A DNA stretch of 8,168 nt, from positions 1 through 8,168 of the forward strand of contig CALFVP010000167.1 of the NCBI GenBank assembly GCA_937928175.1. Direction: 5' to 3'. The stretch comes from an uncultured bacterium. GTDB lineage: Bacteria > Spirochaetota > Brevinematia > DTOW01. Below the pieces are notes generated by a model. The model did not search any database. It was not told the origin of the DNA and saw only the letters and a program-made list of their open reading frames with translations. The position numbers and the translations under genes were made by a program. Position 1 is the stretch's first letter. Each line of letters starts with the position of its first letter. Shown in pieces: positions 6,277 through 8,168 of the stretch.

Positions 6277-7752
6277 ATGAATAAGTCAAAAATATACATT
6301 ATACTACTATCAGTACTCCTTGTAATACAAACAATAGCACTAGTACTATCTAACTTATATTACAACGACAAAAAATTCAAAAAATTCGTGGACAAAGAAA
6401 TTTTTTCAAAATTAGAAATTTCCTCAAAACTAAAAAAAACTAACGGAAATAATAATATACAAATAAACGAAATACAATCGTACAGAATATACGGAAACGT
6501 TGATGATGATAATTTATCCCAAGTTAAGTTTGAAAACAATAAACTTTACTTTCTAGCAACCAAAGTAAACAGCAAAAACCAAAACTTAGGAGACATTTGG
6601 ATTTTTAAAACAGATACAGATGGTACAATAATAAAAGAAACGATAATAGGAGAAAAAAACGTAAACGAAGTAGCAAACGGATTTGATATTCATGAAGAAA
6701 ACGTTTACGTAGCGGGAGAAATAAAGAAAGGAAAGAATTCAGAACTATGGATAATAAAACTTACAAACTTATCAATTGAATGGGACATTGTAGTAAAAAG
6801 CAAAGAAATAAACACCTCACCAATATTAAAAAGATTGTCAAACGGAGACCTAATAGTAGCTTTTTCAACTAAAAACATAAATACAAACGCAATCTCTTTA
6901 GGAGTATTCAGAATAACAAAAGAAGGAGAAATAACAAACATACAAATATTTATCGGATCAAACAGAGAAACACCTCTTTACATAATAGAATTAACAAACG
7001 GAGACTATTGGATAGTTGGAGATTCGAAATCTTACGGTTTTGGAGAAACAGACATTTTTGTTCTATCATTTGACAAAAACGGAGAAGTAAAATGGTTCAA
7101 AGTTTTAGGCACAAAGTTTGCTGAATCACCTTCTTACGTAACCCAACTCGAAGATGGAATATTAATATCTACATTAGGTAAACACTTCTCTCTACTAAAG
7201 CTAAATTTAGAAGGTAACGTAGAAACTGTAAGAATATACCTAAATGGTAATATATCTTCTACGTTCAAGTTAGGGACTAATATACTATCAACAGGTACAA
7301 TATTCGATCCTTACTCGCCAAACAACATATTCGTTTTCGAATCAGATATAAATATGAATCTACTATGGGAAGAATTCTTTTCGTTCAATTACGATGAAAC
7401 ACCTTACAGTATATTTGCTAACAAAAATTTCATTTACGTAGTTGGTACTTCATACAACGACAAAACATTGAGAGATATATGGCTTGTTAAACTAAAAAAA
7501 CTAACAAACGTAGTGCTAACAAACTCAATTTCGAATTTAATCCTCAAAGAAATTGAAATAAACCAAACAAACGTAGGTAACGAAATAATAACAAACATAC
7601 CAATTTCAGCAACAAATAAAACAGTATTCGAGATAGATAGCGTTTACAGTTTACCAAAATCCTTAAAAGAGAGATTTGAAAGAGAAATAAAAGAAAATCA
7701 AAAAAGTAAATACAAAAAAACAAAAAGCAAAACTTCTAAAAAGAATTACTAA
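6277..7752 (+). CDS. Membrane-anchored seven-bladed beta-propeller protein, function unknown
   Basis: The protein has 491 residues. Residues 5-26 (KIYIILLSVLLVIQTIALVL) are a hydrophobic segment after a Lys-containing start, without a clear cleavage site or lipobox, so it is probably an N-terminal signal anchor that puts the rest outside the cytoplasmic membrane. Residues 66-407 carry seven repeats of about 50 residues, marked by a D-I-W/F-x-x-K type strand: GDIWIFK 105, SELWIIK 155, ISLGVFR 206, TDIFVLS 258, HFSLLKL 303, NNIFVFE 349 and RDIWLVK 399. Each is followed by a DxxG-type turn and a G-rich strand, typical of PQQ/WD-like propellers. A 55-residue linker follows, then a very basic tail (KSKYKKTKSKTSKKNY) that could contact nucleic acid or an acidic cell surface. 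No enzymatic motif is seen; a binding or scaffold role is inferred. ATG 6277 has no Shine-Dalgarno sequence. dxs follows 45 bases later. Asn and Tyr codons before G are almost all C-ending, unlike the neighbours. Confidence 0.85.
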   Translation: MNKSKIYIILLSVLLVIQTIALVLSNLYYNDKKFKKFVDKEIFSKLEISSKLKKTNGNNNIQINEIQSYRIYGNVDDDNLSQVKFENNKLYFLATKVNSKNQNLGDIWIFKTDTDGTIIKETIIGEKNVNEVANGFDIHEENVYVAGEIKKGKNSELWIIKLTNLSIEWDIVVKSKEINTSPILKRLSNGDLIVAFSTKNINTNAISLGVFRITKEGEITNIQIFIGSNRETPLYIIELTNGDYWIVGDSKSYGFGETDIFVLSFDKNGEVKWFKVLGTKFAESPSYVTQLEDGILISTLGKHFSLLKLNLEGNVETVRIYLNGNISSTFKLGTNILSTGTIFDPYSPNNIFVFESDINMNLLWEEFFSFNYDETPYSIFANKNFIYVVGTSYNDKTLRDIWLVKLKKLTNVVLTNSISNLILKEIEINQTNVGNEIITNIPISATNKTVFEIDSVYSLPKSLKERFEREIKENQKSKYKKTKSKTSKKNY

Positions 7753-7797
7753 CTTAAAAGGTCAAAAACTTTAAAACCCAGCAAAAGGGGGAATAAA

Positions 7798-8168
7798 ATG
7801 CTTCTAGATAAAATAGAATATCCATCAGATCTAAAAAAGTTAGAAATCGATGAATTACCAAAACTATGCCAAGAGATAAGAGAATTTTTAATAGAAAAAG
7901 TTTCAAAAACTGGGGGACACTTTTCACCAAGTTTAGGTGTAGTTGAACTTTCCGTAGCACTACACTACGTTTTTGAAATGCCTAAAGACAAAATAATATG
8001 GGATGTAGGACATCAAGCATACGTACATAAAATATTAACCGGAAGGAAAAACAGATTCGGAGAGCTTAGAAAATACAAGGGACTATATGGGTACCTAAAA
8101 CCTCAAGAAAGTGAGTATGATATAGTTCACGCAGGACATAGCAGTACTTCTTTATCAATAGCACAAGG
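7798..8168 (+). CDS. dxs: 1-deoxy-D-xylulose-5-phosphate synthase, N-terminal part (cut by window end)
   Basis: DXS condenses pyruvate with glyceraldehyde 3-phosphate, using thiamine diphosphate, to make 1-deoxy-D-xylulose 5-phosphate, the entry step of the MEP isoprenoid pathway and a source of thiamine and pyridoxal precursors. The visible 123 residues match the family start closely: LCQEIREFLIEKVSKTGGHFSPSLGVVELSVALHYVF, then IWDVGHQAYVHKILTGR (His in GHQAY) and the ESEYD-GHSSTS block that precedes the thiamine-diphosphate/Mg site. The full enzyme is usually about 600-640 residues, so about four fifths lie beyond the window. The start ATG is preceded six bases upstream by a G-rich AAAGGGGG site. 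There is no terminator in the 45 bases after the beta-propeller gene, so the two may be co-transcribed. Confidence 0.97.
   Translation, partial: MLLDKIEYPSDLKKLEIDELPKLCQEIREFLIEKVSKTGGHFSPSLGVVELSVALHYVFEMPKDKIIWDVGHQAYVHKILTGRKNRFGELRKYKGLYGYLKPQESEYDIVHAGHSSTSLSIAQ

Noticed and set aside
6705..6941. Minus-strand open frame inside the beta-propeller gene
   Set aside because: It is antisense to a region with clear propeller repeats and has no start site; a shadow frame.
7754..7960. Minus-strand open frame over the start of dxs
   Set aside because: It overlaps the highly conserved DXS N-terminus on the opposite strand and has no ribosome binding site.
1..8168. CRISPR array, tRNA, rRNA, insertion sequence or prophage genes
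   Set aside because: No regularly spaced repeats, cloverleaf-like segment, ribosomal RNA sequence or transposase/integrase motif was seen on either strand.

Overview
This is an AT-rich bacterial window (about one third G+C by eye). It holds two partial genes at the edges, five complete genes between them and short intergenic gaps, none longer than about 170 bases. Shine-Dalgarno sites, a rho-independent terminator and the start of a DXP-synthase gene mark it as bacterial. The DUF4914-type kinase-fold protein and a secreted GH13 enzyme would fit a low-GC, possibly heat-loving fermenter such as a spirochaete or a Thermotoga-like lineage. No rRNA or tRNA is present, so this placement is only a guess.

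Left part (3-1786, plus strand): the 3' end of an unrecognised gene is followed by a compact type II restriction-modification pair, a beta-class amino-methyltransferase (292-1107) and, 13 bases on, a probable PD-(D/E)XK endonuclease (1121-1786). Neither gene has a clear ribosome binding site and no controller gene is visible.

Middle (1852-6169, minus strand): transcription runs from a DUF4914 protein into a secreted GH13 alpha-glucanase with CBM41-like and CBM48-like domains. The two are separated by a 169-base gap holding AAATTT blocks phased at exactly 10 bp and a possible structured 3' end. A strong GC hairpin with a T-run ends the glucanase transcript, which converges on the restriction-modification operon. 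Both minus-strand genes need start corrections, based on their Shine-Dalgarno positions (4086 and 6169). The DUF4914 protein carries a recognisable HPr-kinase/PEPCK-like core (conserved His, GxSGxGKSE, Asp-Asp).

Right part (6277-8168, plus strand): divergent from the DUF4914 gene is a membrane-anchored seven-bladed beta-propeller protein. It is followed 45 bases later by dxs, the first gene of the MEP isoprenoid pathway, cut by the window end. The divergent promoter region contains a perfect ACAAATTTGT palindrome that echoes the phased blocks upstream of the glucanase. A shared regulator of carbohydrate genes is one possible reading, but it is inference.

No clear previously undescribed multi-gene system is visible. 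The most interesting items are the HPr-kinase-like core in the DUF4914 protein, the endonuclease of unknown specificity, the phased AAATTT region and an unusual codon-context bias confined to the beta-propeller gene.
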